DNA of 64,000 bases from contig OX422214.1 in the NCBI GenBank assembly GCA_949130495.1, forward strand, positions 2,154,046 through 2,218,045, in the 5' to 3' direction. The position numbers were made by a program, and so were the translations under genes. Positions 34,143-48,464 of this stretch are shown piece by piece. Under the pieces are notes generated by a model. The model did no database searches, was not told the DNA's origin, and was given only the letters and a program-made list of their open reading frames with translations. The first letter of the stretch is position 1; every line of letters begins with the position of its first letter. This DNA is from Sambucus nigra (taxonomy: Eukaryota > Streptophyta > Magnoliopsida > Dipsacales > Adoxaceae).

Positions 34143-35693
34143 TGACACGACTCAGAATGTGTCTCTAAAGTGTGTACTCTCTAGGCTCAAGTGCAAGCCT
34201 GTCGCTCAAGTAATAATCCGACAAGTCGGGTATCGATCCTCAGGGAAAAAGGACAACGGAGTTGTGACGATGGGATAAGACGGAGGAATCCTAACGATGA
34301 CTCTAAAAAGAAAGGAAAAGATTTGGTTTTGGGAATGATTAGACTAAATGCAATTATGAAATTATGATGACAAATGCAAGTAAATAAAGTATCTAAATGA
34401 GGAATGAAGAATTGAATCGAAACTTTTTAAACTAAATGATGAGAAATCAGGATGGGAATACAATCCCCCAACCCTAGTGTAATGCAGTGACAACGTCAAT
34501 CATAAATTTATCCGATAAATGAGACCCGAAATTAAGGACTCCCAAGCATTATGTATACGAGGTTCAAGCCCGCGTCATACCTAATCTGAGGATGAGTAAA
34601 TCAATATCGCGGTAATTGCACTCAAATTGTACTCTAAATCATCACGAGTACCGAAAGGTAAACGAGACATAAATATACACAACTATTATGTAATTACGCA
34701 ATACGATCAAAATTTGTCGTTAAATTCATCGGATTAACATTATACACATGCACTAACACATCGGGTTGGGTTCATGCATCCCAAACTTTTAAACCTAGTC
34801 GGACATGTCAAATGGACTAATGCATGAAATAATAACGTTGCATGTGTAAGAATTCATGATGAAACTAGATTAAAGCATGTAAATATGTATTATGAACGCA
34901 ATAATAAGTTGAACCGAATACGGAAACTAAGCATGCAAGAACAATGACAAGAGTCTTGAATCTTGAATTAAAACTTGAAAAACAAACCCGTAACAATTGA
35001 ATCTTGAAGCAATTTATTCCCTTGATGTTCCTAGATGTTCCTCTCTATTTTTTTTTTCAAAAACAGACTAAAACTATCCCTAATGGCTGTTCCTAAGTTG
35101 CTGCTCATGTTCCCTACAATTTTTTGAGAGTTTTAACCTAATAGTAGTCTTGGGAACCAATCAAAATAAAGGAGAAAATTCGCGCATTAGGGACCCCGAA
35201 CCTGTTCAGCCTGTACCCCGAACCGGTTCGCCCCCCAAACCGGTTCGGCCTGGGGTTCGCGAATGTATGCTGGCTTGGAGTGCTACACTTAGAATTTTTC
35301 TGGCTTTTCTTTTCTTCCTTTCTTGGATTTTTCTTCAACTTCAACTGGGCATAAATCATCAACCGTAGCTCGGATTTGGGTACCGTTTCTTCCAGTGTTC
35401 TCGTTGTTCCGAGCTCTTCAACTTTCCAGATGACTTCTCCTTCCGGATCGGGCTGAAAATACTAAATTTCCTTTGAACTTGCCTTCTTAGCTTTTCTAGC
35501 ATTGTCTTGCTTCCTCTTTTGCACTGTTTGCATAATTAACCTGTAAAACCAATAAGCGAAGCACGAAACACGAAATACTCGCCAACGAGGGTTAGTAGCA
35601 TAAATGTGCATCAAATCCATATATGTTACATCACTCGGGTTCACAAATGCACTGTAATTAGGAGAATAAATATACAATATTTATGTCCAATCA
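34143..35693 (-). repeat. Full-length LTR of family B, first unit of the array
   Basis: At 1551 bp it starts on the plus strand as TGACACGACTCAGAATG and ends TATTTATGTCCAATCA. It is the only array member with the PBS-proximal 215 bp. It contains the palindrome cluster near 35200-35250, and on the minus strand a TTGGTTTTGCAGGTTAATTATG stretch that looks like a splice acceptor. Confidence 0.93.
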
Positions 35694-38600
35694 GATAAAC
35701 ACAACTATGATGGTTTTTGGTCAAAGCGTTGGATTGAAATTATGATGACAAATGCAACTAACTAAAGTATCAAAATGAGGAATGAAGAATTTAATCGAAA
35801 CTTTTTAAACTAAATGATGAGAAAACAGGATGGGAATACAATCCCCCAACCCTAGTGTAATGCAGTGACAACGTCAATCATAAATTTATCCGATAAATCA
35901 GACCCGGAATTTAGGACTCCCAAGCATTATGTATACGAGGTTCAAGCTCGCGTCGTACCTAATCTGAGGATGAGTAAATCAGTATCGCGGTAATTGCACT
36001 CAATATGTACTCTAAATCATCACGAGTACCCAAAGGTAAACAAGATATAAAGATCCATAACTATTATGTAATTACGCAATACGATCAAAATTTATCGTTA
36101 AATTCATCGGATTAACATTATACACATGCACTAACACATCGGGTTGGGTTCATGCATCCCAACCTTTTAAACCTAGCCGGACATGTTAAATGGACTAATG
36201 CATGAAATAATAACGTTGCATGTGTAAGAATTCATGATGAAACTAGATTAAAGCATGTAAATATGTATTATGAACGCAATAATAAGTTGAACCGAATACG
36301 AAAGCTAAGCATGCAAGAACAATGACAAGAATCTTGAATCTTGAATTAAAACTTGAAAAACAAACCCGTAACAATTGAATCTTAAAGTAATTTATTCCCT
36401 TGATGTTCCTCTCTATTTTTTTTTTATCAAAAACAGACTAAAACTATCCCTAATGCCTGTTCCTAAGTTGCTGCTCACCTTCCCTACAATTTTTTGAGAG
36501 TTTTAACCTAATAGGAGTCTTGGGAACCAATCAGAATAAAGGAGCAAATTCGCGCATCAGGGACCCCGAACCGGTTTGGCCTATACCCCGAACCGGTTCT
36601 CCCCCCAAACCGGTTCGGCATGGGGTTTGCGAATGTATGCTGGCTTGGAGTGCTACACTTAGAATTTTTTTGGCTTTTCTTTTCTTCCTTTCTTGGATTT
36701 TTCTTCAACTTCAACTGGGCATATATCATCAACCGTAGCTCGGATTTGGGTGCCATTTCATCCAGTGTTCTTGTTGTTCCGAGCTCTTCAACTTTCCAGC
36801 TGACTTCTCCTTCCGGATCGGGCTGAAAAATTACTAAATTTCCCTTGAAGCCTTCTTAGCTTTTCTAGCATTGTCTTGCTTCCTCTTTTGCACTGTTTGC
36901 ATAATTAACCTGTAAAACCAATAAGAGAAGCACGAAGCACGAAATACTCGCCAACGAGGGTTAGTAGCATAAATGTGCATCAAATCCATATATGTTACAT
37001 CACCCGGGGTTCACAAATGCACTGAAATTAGGGGAATAAATATACAATATTTATGTCCAATCAGATAAACACAACTATGATAGTTTTTGGTGAAAGCGTT
37101 GGATTGAAATTATGATGACAAATGCAACTAACTAAAGTATCTAAATGAGGAATGAAGAATTGAATCAAAACTTTTTAAACTAAATGATGAGAAAATAGGA
37201 TGGGAATACAATCCCCCAACCCTAGTGTAATGCAGTGACAACGTCAATCATAAATTTATCCGATAAATCAGACCCGGAATTTAGGACTCCCAAGCATTAT
37301 GTATATGAGGTTCAAGCTCGCGTCGTACCTAATCTGAGGATGAGTAAATCAGTATCGCGGTAATTGCACTCAATATGTACTCTAAATCATCACGAGTACC
37401 CAAAGGTAAACAAGATATAAAGATCCATAACTATTATGTAATTACGCAATACGATCAAAATTTATCGTTAAATTCATCGGATTAACATTATACACATGCA
37501 CTAACACATCGGGTTGGGTTCATGCATCCCAACCTTTTAAACCTAGTCGGACATGTTAAATGGACTAATGCATGAAATAATAACGTTGCATGTGTAAGAA
37601 TTCATGATGAAACTAGATTAAAGCATGTAAATATGTATTATGAACGCAATAATAAGTTGAACCGAATACGAAAGCTAAGCATGCAAGAACAATGACAAGA
37701 ATCTTGAATCTTGAATTAAAACCTGAAAAACAAACCCGTAACAATTGAATCTTAAAGTAATTTATTCCCTTGATGTTCCTCTCTATTTTTTTTTTTATCA
37801 AAAACAGACTAAAACTATCCCTAATGCCTGTTCCTAAGTTGCTGCTCACCTTCCCTACAATTTTTTGAGAGTTTTAACCTAATAGGAGTCTTGGGAACCA
37901 ATTAGAATAAAGGAGCAAATTCGCGCATCAGGGACCCCGAACCGGTTTGGCCTATACCCCGAACCGGTTCTCCCCCCAAACCGGTTCGGCATGGGGTTCG
38001 CGAATGTATGCTGGCTTGGAGTGCTACACTTAGAATTTTTTTGGCTTTTCTTTTCTTCCTTTCTTGGATTTTTCTTCAACTTCAACTGGGCATATATCAT
38101 CAACCGTAGCTCGGATTTGGGTGCCATTTCATCCAGTGTTCTCGTTGTTCCGAGCTCTTCAACTTTCCAGCTGACTTCTCCTTCCGGATCGGGCTGAAAA
38201 ATTACAAAATTTCCCTTGAAGCCTTCTTAGCTTTTCTAGCATTATCTTGCTTCCTCTTTTGCACTGGTTGCATAATTAACCTGTAAAACCAATAAGAGAA
38301 GCACGAAGCACGAAATACTCGCCAACGAGGGTTAGTAGCATAAATGTGCATCAAATCCATATATGTTACATCACCCGGGGTTCACAAATGCACTGAAATT
38401 AGGGGAATAAATATACAATATTTATGTCCAATCAGATAAACACAACTATGATAGTTTTTGGTCAAAGCGTTGGATTGAAATTATGATAACAAATGCAACT
38501 AACTAAAGTATCTAAATGAGGAATGAAGAATTGAATCAAAACTTTTTAAACTAAATGATGAGAAAATAGGATGGGAATACAATCCCCCAACCCTAGTGTA

Positions 38601-41600
38601 ATGCAGTGACAACGTCAATCATAAATTTATCCGATAAATCAGACCCGGAATTTTGGACTCCCAAGCATTATGTATATGAGGTTCAAGCCCGCGTCATACC
38701 TAATCTGAGGATGAGTAAATCAGTATCGCGGTAATTGCACTCAAATTGTACTCTAAATCAGCACGAGTACCCAAAAGTAAACGAGATATAAAGATCCACA
38801 ACCATTATGTAATTACGCAATACGGTCAAAATTTATGGTTAAATTCATCGGATTAACATTATACACATGCACTAACACATCGGGTTGGGTTCATGCATCC
38901 CAACCTTTTAAACCTAGCTGGACATGTTAAATGGACTAATGCATGAAATAATAACGTTGCATGTGTAAGAATTCATGACGAAACTAGATTAAAGCATGTA
39001 AATATGTATTATGAACGCAATAATAAGTTGAACCGAATACGGAAACTAAGCATGCAAGAACAATGACAAGAATCTTGATTCTTGAATTAAAACTTGAAAA
39101 ACAAACCCGTAACAATTGAATCTTGAAGAAATTTATTCCCTTGATGTTCCTAGATGTTCCTCTCTATTTTTTTTTATTATCAAAAACAGACTAAAACTAT
39201 CCCTAATGGCTGTTCCTAAGTTGCTCACCTTCCCTACAATTTTTTGAGAGTTTTAACCTAATAGGAGTTTTGGGAACCAATCAGAATAAAGGAGAAAATT
39301 CGCGCATCAGGGACCCCGAACCGGTTCGGCCTTTACCCCGAACCGGTTCGCCCCCCAAACCGGTTCGGCCTAGGGTTCGCGAATGTATGCTGGCTTGGAG
39401 TGCTACACTTAGAATTTTTCAGGCTTTTCTTTTCTTCCTTTCTTGGATTTTTCTTCAACTTCAACTGGGCATAAATCATCAACCGTAGCTCGGATTTGGG
39501 TGCCATTTCTTCTAGTGTTCTCGTTGTTCCGAGATCTTCGACTTTCCAGTTGACTTCTCCTTCCGGATCGGGCTGAAAAATTACTAAATTGCCCCTTAAC
39601 TTGCCTTCTTATCTTTTCTAGCATTGTCTTGCTTCCTCTTTTGCACTGTTTGCATAATTAACCTGTAAAACCAATAAGAGAAGCACGAAACACGAAATAC
39701 TCGCCAACGAGGGTTAGTAGCATAAATGTGCATCAAATCCATATATGTTACATCACTCGGGTTCACAAATGCACTGAAATTAGGAGAATAAATATACAAT
39801 ATTTACGTCCAATCAGATAAACACAACTATGATGGTTTTTGGTCAAAGCGTTGGATTGAAATTATGATGACAAATGTAACTAAATAAAGTATCTAAATGA
39901 GGAATGAAGAATTGAATCGAAACTTTTTAAACTAAATGATGAGAAAACAGGATGGGAATACAATCCCCCAACCCTAGTGTAATGCAGTGACAACGTCAAT
40001 CATAAATTTATCCGATAAATCAGACCCAGAATTTAAGACTCCCAAGCATTATGTATACGAGGTTCAAGCCCGCGTCATACCTAATCCGAGGATGAGTAAA
40101 TCAGTATCGCGGTAATTGCACTCAAATTGTACTCTAAATCATCACGAGTACCCAAAGGTAAATGAGATATAATGATCCACAACTATTATGTAATTACGCA
40201 ATACGATCAAAATTTATCGTTAAATTCATCGGATTAACATTATACACATGCACTAACACATCGGGTTGGGTTCATGCATCCCAACCTTTTAAACCTAGCC
40301 GGACATGTTAAATGGACTAATGCATGAAATAATAACGTTGCATGTGTAAGAATTCATGATGAAACTAGATTAAAGCATGTAAATATGTATTATGAACGCA
40401 ATAATAAGTTGAACCGAATACGAAAGCTAAGCATGCAAGAACAATGACAAGAATCTTGAATCTTGAATTAAAACTTGAAAAACAAACCCGTAACAATTGA
40501 ATCTTAAAGTAATTTATTCCCTTGATGTTCCTCTCTATTTTTTTTTATCAAAAACAGACTAAAACTATCCCTAATGCCTGTTCCTAAGTTGCTACTCACC
40601 TTCCCTACAATTTTTTGAGAGTTTTAACCTAATAGGAGTCTTGGGAACCAATCAGAATAAAGGAGCAAATTCGCGCATTAGGGACCCTGAACCGGTTTGG
40701 CCTGTACCCCGAACCGGTTCGCCCCCCAAACCGGTTCGGCCTGGGGTTCGCGAATGTATGCTGGCTTGGAGTGCTACACTTAGAATTTTTCTGGCTTTTC
40801 TTTTCTTCCTTTCTTGGATTTTTCTTCAACTTCAACTGGGCATAAATCATCAACCGTAGCTCGGATTTGGGTGTCGTTTCTTCCAGTGTTCTCGCTGTTC
40901 CGAGCTCTTAAACTTTCCAGTTGACTTCTCCTTCCAGATCGGGCTGAAAAATTACTAAATTGCCCTTGAACTTGCCTTCTTAGCTTTTCTAGCATTGTCT
41001 TGCTTCCTCTTTTGCACTGTTTGCATAATTAACCTGTAAAACCAATAAGAGAAGACGAAACACAAAATACTCGCCAATGAGGGTTAGTAGAATAAATGTG
41101 CATCAAATCCATATATGTTACATCACTCGGGTTCACAAATGCACTGAAATTAGGAGAATAAATATACAATATTTATGTCCAATCAGATAAACACAACTAT
41201 GATAGTTTTTGGTCAAAGCGTTGGATTGAAATTATGATGACAAATGCAACTAACTAAAGTATCTAAATGAGGAATGAAGAATTGAATCGAAACTTTTTAA
41301 ACTAAATGATGAGAAAACAGGATGGGAATACAATCCCCCAACCCTAGTGTAATGCAGTGACAACGTCAATCATAAATTTATCCGATAAATCAGACCCGGA
41401 ATTTAGGACTCCCAAGAATTATGTATACGAGGTTCAAGCCCGCGTCATCCCTAATCTGAGGATGAGTAAATCAGTATCGCGGTAATTGCACTCAAATTGT
41501 ACTCTAAATCTTCACGAGTACCCAAAGGTAAACGAGATATAAAGATCCACAACCATTATGTAATTACGCAATACGATCAAAATTTATCGTTAAATTCATC

Positions 41601-44600
41601 GGATTAACATTATACACATGCACTAACACATCGGGTTGGGTTCATGCATCCCAACCTTTTAAACCTCGCCAGACATGTTAAATGGACTAATGCATGAAAT
41701 AATAACGTTGCATGTGTAAGAATTCATGATGAAACTAGATTAAAGCATGTAAATATTTATAATGAACGCAATAATAAGTTGAACCAAATACGGAAACTAA
41801 GCATGCAAGAACAATGACAAGAATCTTGAATCTTGAATTAAAACTTGAAAAACAAACCCGTAACAATTGAATCTTGAAGTAATTTATTCCCTTGATGTTC
41901 CTAGATGTTCCTCTCTATTTTTTTTTATCAAAAACAGACTAAAACTATCCCTAATGGCTATTCCTAAGTTGCTTCTCATCTTCCCTACAATTTTTTGAGA
42001 GTTTTAACCTAATAGGAGTCTTGGGAACCAATCAGAATAAAGGAACAAATTCGGGCATCAGGGACCCCGAACCGGTTTGGCATGTACCCCGAACCGGTTC
42101 GCCCCCCAAACTGGTTCGGACTGGGGTTCGCGAATGTATGCTGGCTTGGAGTGCTACACTTAGAATTTTTCTGGCTTTTCTTTTCTTCCTTTCTTGGATT
42201 TTTCTTCAACTTCAACTGGGCATAAATCATCAACCGTAGCTCGGATTTGGGTGCCATTTCATCCAATGTTCTCGTTGTTCCGAGCTCTTCCACTTTCCAG
42301 CTGACTTCTCCTTCCGGATTGGGCTGAAAAATTACTAAATTTCCCTTGAACTTGCCTTCTTAGCTTTTCTAGCATTGTCTTGCTTCCTCTTTTGCACTGT
42401 TTGCATAATTAACTTGTAATACCAATAAGAGAAGCACAAAACACGAAATACTCGCCAACGAGGGTTAGTAGCATAAATGTGCATCAAATCTATATATGTT
42501 AAATCACTCGGGGTTCACAAATGCACTGAAATTAGGGGAATAAATATACAATATTTATGTCCAATCAGATAAACACAACTATGATAGTTTTTGGTCAAAG
42601 CGTTGGATTGAAATTATGATGACAAATGCAACTAACTAAAGTATCTAAAAGAGGAATGAAGAATTGAATCGAAACTTTTTAAACTAAATGATGAGAAAAT
42701 AGGATGGGAATACAATCCCCCAACCCTAGTGTAAAGCAGTGACAACGTCAATCATAAATTTATCCGATAAATCAGACCTAGAATGTAGGACTCCCAAGCA
42801 TTATGTATACGAGGTTCAAGCCCGCGTCATACCTAATATGAGGATGAGTAAATCAGTATCGCGGTAATTGCACTCAAATTGAACTCTAAATCATCATGAG
42901 TACCCAAAGGTAAACGAGATATAAAGATCCAAAACTATTATGTAATTACGCAATACGATCAAAATTTATCGTTAAATTCATCAGATTAACATTATACACA
43001 TGCACTAACACATCGGGTTGGGTTCATGCATCCCAACCTTTTAAACCTAGCCGGACATGTTAAATGGACTAATGCATAAATAATAACGTTGCATGTGTAA
43101 GAATTCATGATGAAACTAGATTAAAGCATGTAAATATGTATTATGAACGCAATAATAAGTTGAATCGAATACGGAAACTAAGCATGCAAGAACAATGACA
43201 AGAATCTTGAATCTTGAATTAAAACTTGAAAAACAAATCCGTAACAATTGAATCTTGAAGTAATTTATTCCCTTGATGTTCCTAGATGTTCCTCTCTATT
43301 TTTTTTATCAAAAACAGACTAAAACTATCCCTAATGGCTATTCCTAAGTTGCTGCTCATCTTCCCTACAATTTTTTGAGAGTTTTAACCTAATAGGGGTC
43401 TTGGGAACCAATCAGAATAAAGGAACAAATTCGCGCATCAGGGACCCCGAACCGGTTTGGCGTGTACCCCGAACCGGTTCGCCCCCCAAACTGGTTCGGA
43501 CTGGGGTTCGCGAATGTATACTGGCTTGGAGTGCTACACATAGAATTTTTCTGGCTTTTCTTTTCTTCCTTTCTTGGATTTTTCTTCAACTTCAACTGGG
43601 CATAAATCATCAACCGTAGCTCGGATTTGGGTGCCATTTCATCCAATGTTCTCGTTGTTCCGAGCTCTTCCACTTTCCAGCTGACTTCTCCTTCCGGATT
43701 GGGCTGAAAAATTACTAAATTTCCCTTGAACTTGCCTTCTTAGCTTTTCTAGCATTGTCTTGCTTCCTCTTTTGCACTGTTTGCATAATTAACTTGTAAT
43801 ACCAATAAGAGAAGCACAAAACACGAAATACTCGCCAACGAGGGTTAGTAGCATAAATGTGCATCAAATCTATATATGTTAAATCACTCGGGGTTCACAA
43901 ATGCACTGAAATTAGGGGAATAAATATACAATATTTATGTCCAATCAGATAAACACAACTATGATAGTTTTTGGTCAAAGCGTTGGATTGAAATTATGAT
44001 GACAAATGCAACTAACTAAAGTATCTAAAAGAGGAATGAAGAATTGAATCGAAACTTTTTAAACTAAATGATGAGAAAATAGGATGGGAATACAATCCCC
44101 CAACCCTAGTGTAATGCAGTGACAACGTCAATCATAAATTTATCCGATAAATCAGACCTAGAATGTAGGACTCCCAAGCATTATGTATACGAGGTTCAAG
44201 CCCGCGTCATACCTAATATGAGGATGAGTAAATCAGTATCGCGGTAATTGCACTCAAATTGAACTCTAAATCATCATGAGTACCCAAAGGTAAACGAGAT
44301 ATAAAGATCCAAAACTATTATGTAATTACGCAATACGATCAAAATTTATCATTAAATTCATCAGATTAACATTATACACATGCACTAACACATCGGGTTG
44401 GGTTCATGCATCCCAACCTTTTAAACCTAGCCGGACATGTTAAATGGACTAATGCATAAATAATAACGTTGCATGTGTAAGAATTCATGATGAAACTAGA
44501 TTAAAGCATGTAAATATGTATTATGAACGCAATAATAAGTTGAATCGAATACGGAAACTAAGCATGCAAGAACAATGACAAGAATCTTGAATCTTGAATT

Positions 44601-46714
44601 AAAACTTGAAAAACAAATCCGTAACAATTGAATCTTGAAGTAATTTATTCCCTTGATGTTCCTAGATGTTCTTCTCTATTTTTTTTATCAAAAACAGACT
44701 AAAACTATCCCTAATGGCTATTCCTAAGTTGCTGCTCATCTTCCCTACAATTTTTTGAGAGTTTTAACCTAATAGGAGTCTTGGGAACCAATCAGAATAA
44801 AGGAACAAATTCGCGCATCAGGGACCCCGAACCGGTTTGGCGTGTACCCCGAACCGGTTCGCCCCCCAAACTGGTTCGGCCTAGGGTTCGCGAATGTATG
44901 CTGGCTTGGAGTGCTACACTTAGAATTTTTCTGGCTTTTCTTTTCTTCCTTTCTTGGATTTTTCTTCAACTTCAACTGGGCATAAATCATCAACCGTAGC
45001 TCGGATTTGGGTGCCATTTCATCCAATGTTCTCGTTGTTCCGAGCTCTTCCACTTTCCAGCTGACTTCTCCTTCCGAATTGGGCTGAAAAATTACTAAAT
45101 TTCCCTTGAACTTGCCTTCTTAGCTTTTCTAGCATTGTCTTGCTTCCTCTTTTGCACTGTTTGCATAATTAACTTGTAATACCAATAAGAGAAGCACAAA
45201 ACACGAAATACTCGCCAACGAGGGTTAGTAGCATAAATGTGCATCAAATCTATATATGTTAAATCACTCGGGGTTCACAAATGCACTGAAATTAGGGGAA
45301 TAAATATACAATATTTATGTCCAATCAGATAAACACAACTATGATAGTTTTTGGTCAAAGCGTTGGATTGAAATTATGATGACAAATGCAACTAACTAAA
45401 GTATCTAAAAGAGGAATGAAGAATTGAATCGAAACTTTTTAAACTAAATGATGAGAAAATAGGATGGGAATACAATCCCCCAACCCTAGTGTAATGCAGT
45501 GACAACGTCAATCATAAATTTATCCGATAAATCAGACCTAGAATGTAGGACTCCCAAGCATTATGTATACGAGGTTCAAGCCCGCGTCATACCTAATATG
45601 AGGATGAGTAAATCAGTATCGCGGTAATTGCACTCAAATTGAACTCTAAATCATCATGAGTACCCAAAGGTAAACGAGATATAAAGATCCAAAACTATTA
45701 TGTAATTACGCAATACGATCAAAATTTATCATTAAATTCATCAGATTAACATTATACACATGCACTAACACATCGGGTTGGGTTCATGCATCCCAACCTT
45801 TTAAACCTAGCCGGACATGTTAAATGGACTAATGCATAAATAATAACGTTGCATGTGTAAGAATTCATGATGAAACTAGATTAAAGCATGTAAATATGTA
45901 TTATGAACGCAATAATAAGTTGAATCGAATACGGAAACTAAGCATGCAAGAACAATGACAAGAATCTTGAATCTTGAATTAAAACTTGAAAAACAAACCC
46001 GTAACAATTGAATCTTGAAGAAATTTATTCCCTTGATGTTCCTAGATGTTCCTCTCTATTTGTTTTTATCAAAAACAGACTAAAACTATCCCTAATGGCT
46101 GTTCCTAAGTTGCTGCTCACCTTCCCTACAATTTTTTGAGAGTTTTAACCTAATAGGAGACTTGGGAACCAATCAGAATAAAGGAGCAAATTCGCGCATC
46201 AGGGACCCCGAACCGGTTCGGCCTGTACCCCGAACCAGTTCCCCCTCCTCCCCCCAAACCGGTTCGGCCTGGGGTTCGCGAATGTATGCTGGCTTGGAGT
46301 GCTACACTTAGAATTTTTTAGGCTTTTCTTTTCTTCCTTTCTTCGATTTTTCTTCAACTTCAACTGGGCATAAATCATCAACCGTAGCTCGGATTTGGGT
46401 GCCGTGTCTTCCAGTGTTCTCATTGTTCCGAGCTCTTCAACTTTTGAGTTGACTTATCCTTCCGGATCGGGCTGAAAAATTACTAAATTGCCCTTGAACT
46501 TGCCTTCTTACCTTTTCTAGCATTGTCTTGCTTCCTCTTTTGCACTGTTTGCATAATTAACCTGTAAAACCAATAAGAGAAGCACGAAACATGAAATACT
46601 CACCAACGAGGGTTAGTAGCATAAATGTGCATCAAATCCATATATGTTACATCACTCGGGTTCACAAATGCACTGAAATTTAGGGAATAAATATACAATA
46701 TTTATGTCCAATCA
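35694..46714 (-). repeat. Eight tandem units of LTR-derived 1.37-1.39 kb repeat
   Basis: Unit boundaries are 35694, 37064, 38435, 39816, 41186, 42568, 43948, 45328 and the end 46714, giving lengths 1370, 1371, 1381, 1370, 1382, 1380, 1380 and 1387. Each unit starts with about 42 bp (GATAAACACAACTATGATGG, TTTTTGGTCAAAGCGTTGGATTG) partly derived from the leader. It continues with an LTR lacking its PBS-proximal end. Units 6, 7 and 8 (41186-45327) share private variants such as AACTTGTAATACC, and units 2 and 3 share CACCCGGGGTTCAC. Repeated open frames on both strands (72-94 codons) follow the same period and are taken as LTR sequence, not genes. Confidence 0.95.
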
Positions 46715-48464
46715 AACCCCCCTAACTTAGAACTTTACGCGTCCCGAGGAATGTAAAAGAATGAAACTATGAGTTAAGGATCTTTCAAAGACTTTATTGG
46801 GATAGAGCACAACTTTCGTGGGCAAGCGATTGCATTTAGCGCATGCAACAAGCCTTTAAACCTCTAGGTTACCCTAGTAGGACGAGTTGTGTCTCGTGAG
46901 GGTTTGCAGTGAATATACCCACAAAATTCGACTCAAAGAAAATTCAAAATACGCAAAAATTGTGTAATTCAAACTTTTCCGGAAAATAGTCATCATCAAG
47001 TCATATTTACGAGTCTCAAACCGTAGTGTGTGTGCGAAGCTGGAAATATAACCGCCAATTTCCACCGATTGATCATTACGTTACTTATCCGAAAATTCGT
47101 TTTGATTTCAATTTCTCACGGAACGCTCTCACAAACGAATCTCTCGGATTATGGTTATTCTCTCAGTATGCGTGATATAAAGAGTAAATGTAACGGAAGA
47201 AAATTCACGCATACAATAGAAAGACAAAAATTTCATGGTGATAGGATCTCATCAATGGATTACGGTTTTAAAAATGGGAACATTGCCTCTATTTCGCGCA
47301 CTTAGCCTCTTATATTATCTTTTGGTGTCTTAACTCTCCGCGCGGTAATCAATTTCGCAATTTGGACTCGGTTAGGACCTTTTCGGGGTTTAAGGTATAT
47401 TGGGTAACATGGAAATGGTTGGGAAATTCGGAATTGGAAAAGTTATTTAGGATGTCCATTTGTGCTTTTTTCCGGGCTATTGCTCATTTTTTCTTCTTTT
47501 TCTAATTTTTTTTTTTTTTGTTTTTCACTACTTTTCTTTTCTTGTTATGTTTGTTGAGCATACTATTTTTTTTCTTGCCCCTTTATATGCACTTTTTGGA
47601 CTTAAAATCTGAATTTTTCATTTTTCACAATTCCGGGCTATTTTGGGTTTTTCGGGTTGTCAAACGAAAGGAAAAATTATTCGGCTCAATTTGGGTTGCA
47701 AAGGATGATTTTTCGCTACTTTTTTTTCTTGGCCAAATTTTGTGGGTGACAAACGAGGGCCTACTTCATTGTTCAAAATGCCAATTGCGTTACCATATGC
47801 GTTTCGAGGTGAATTTAAGTTTAGAGGCTAATTTGGCACGTTTTTCAAGGCAATATTGCACACATTTTTCAAAACCGATCAAAATGAAAGGATTGAGATC
47901 CTTGACAACTTATTAAGCGCTAAAAAGAACTTTGAGTTAACAATTAACTCGGATTGATTTAAAAACTCGCAAAACGTGATAGGCTCGAATCTCACCGGGT
48001 TTGTTAATCTCCACATTTATTCGTTAAGTCGTCAATTTTCGCTCAATTTCCATCTTTGGTCAATTTCGGCTTTGTGTATGTTGGATGTTTACAATTTGAG
48101 ACTCCAATTTGACTTTTAATGATATTTTTGAAAAATTTGAATTCCAATTTTTACATATTTTGAACAAAAATATTTTTGAATTTTTCAAACTTTTATGATT
48201 TTTTTGGAAACTTTTGGGCATTTTGAAAATTTGTGAAGTTTTAGAAATACGCACTTGGGACCCCCCTAACTTAGACTTTTGCATTGTCCTCAAGCAAAAA
48301 GGACGAAAATCTAACTCAAGGCGAATGAAAAGTGCGGAAAAATAAAACAAACAAATATTAAAATGCAACAAGACACTATATGACACTCATACATGACTCA
48401 AAAATACAATAATAATCACCCCATACGCGTCGGGGGTGCGACGACCTCACATCTCTCCACAAAC
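46715..48464 (-). other. 3' non-coding region of domain B2
   Basis: This is a copy of 29029-30991 beginning at the polypurine tract complement AACCCCCCTAACTTAG. The inner C tract is only 6 C here (48261-48266). No gene is called; the plus-strand frames at 47030-47305 and 47518-47916 match those in B1. Confidence 0.8.

Noticed and set aside
35138..46423. Nine periodic minus-strand frames of 72-94 codons (EEKKSQKNSKCSTPSQH type) and plus-strand partners with a hydrophobic stretch
   Set aside because: They repeat only because the LTR repeats. They lie wholly in the LTR and overlap each other on opposite strands. Stops and lengths vary between units.
34143..46714. CRISPR-like regular repeats
   Set aside because: The period is about 1.37 kb with no short-repeat/spacer pattern; the units are LTR-derived in a plant genome.
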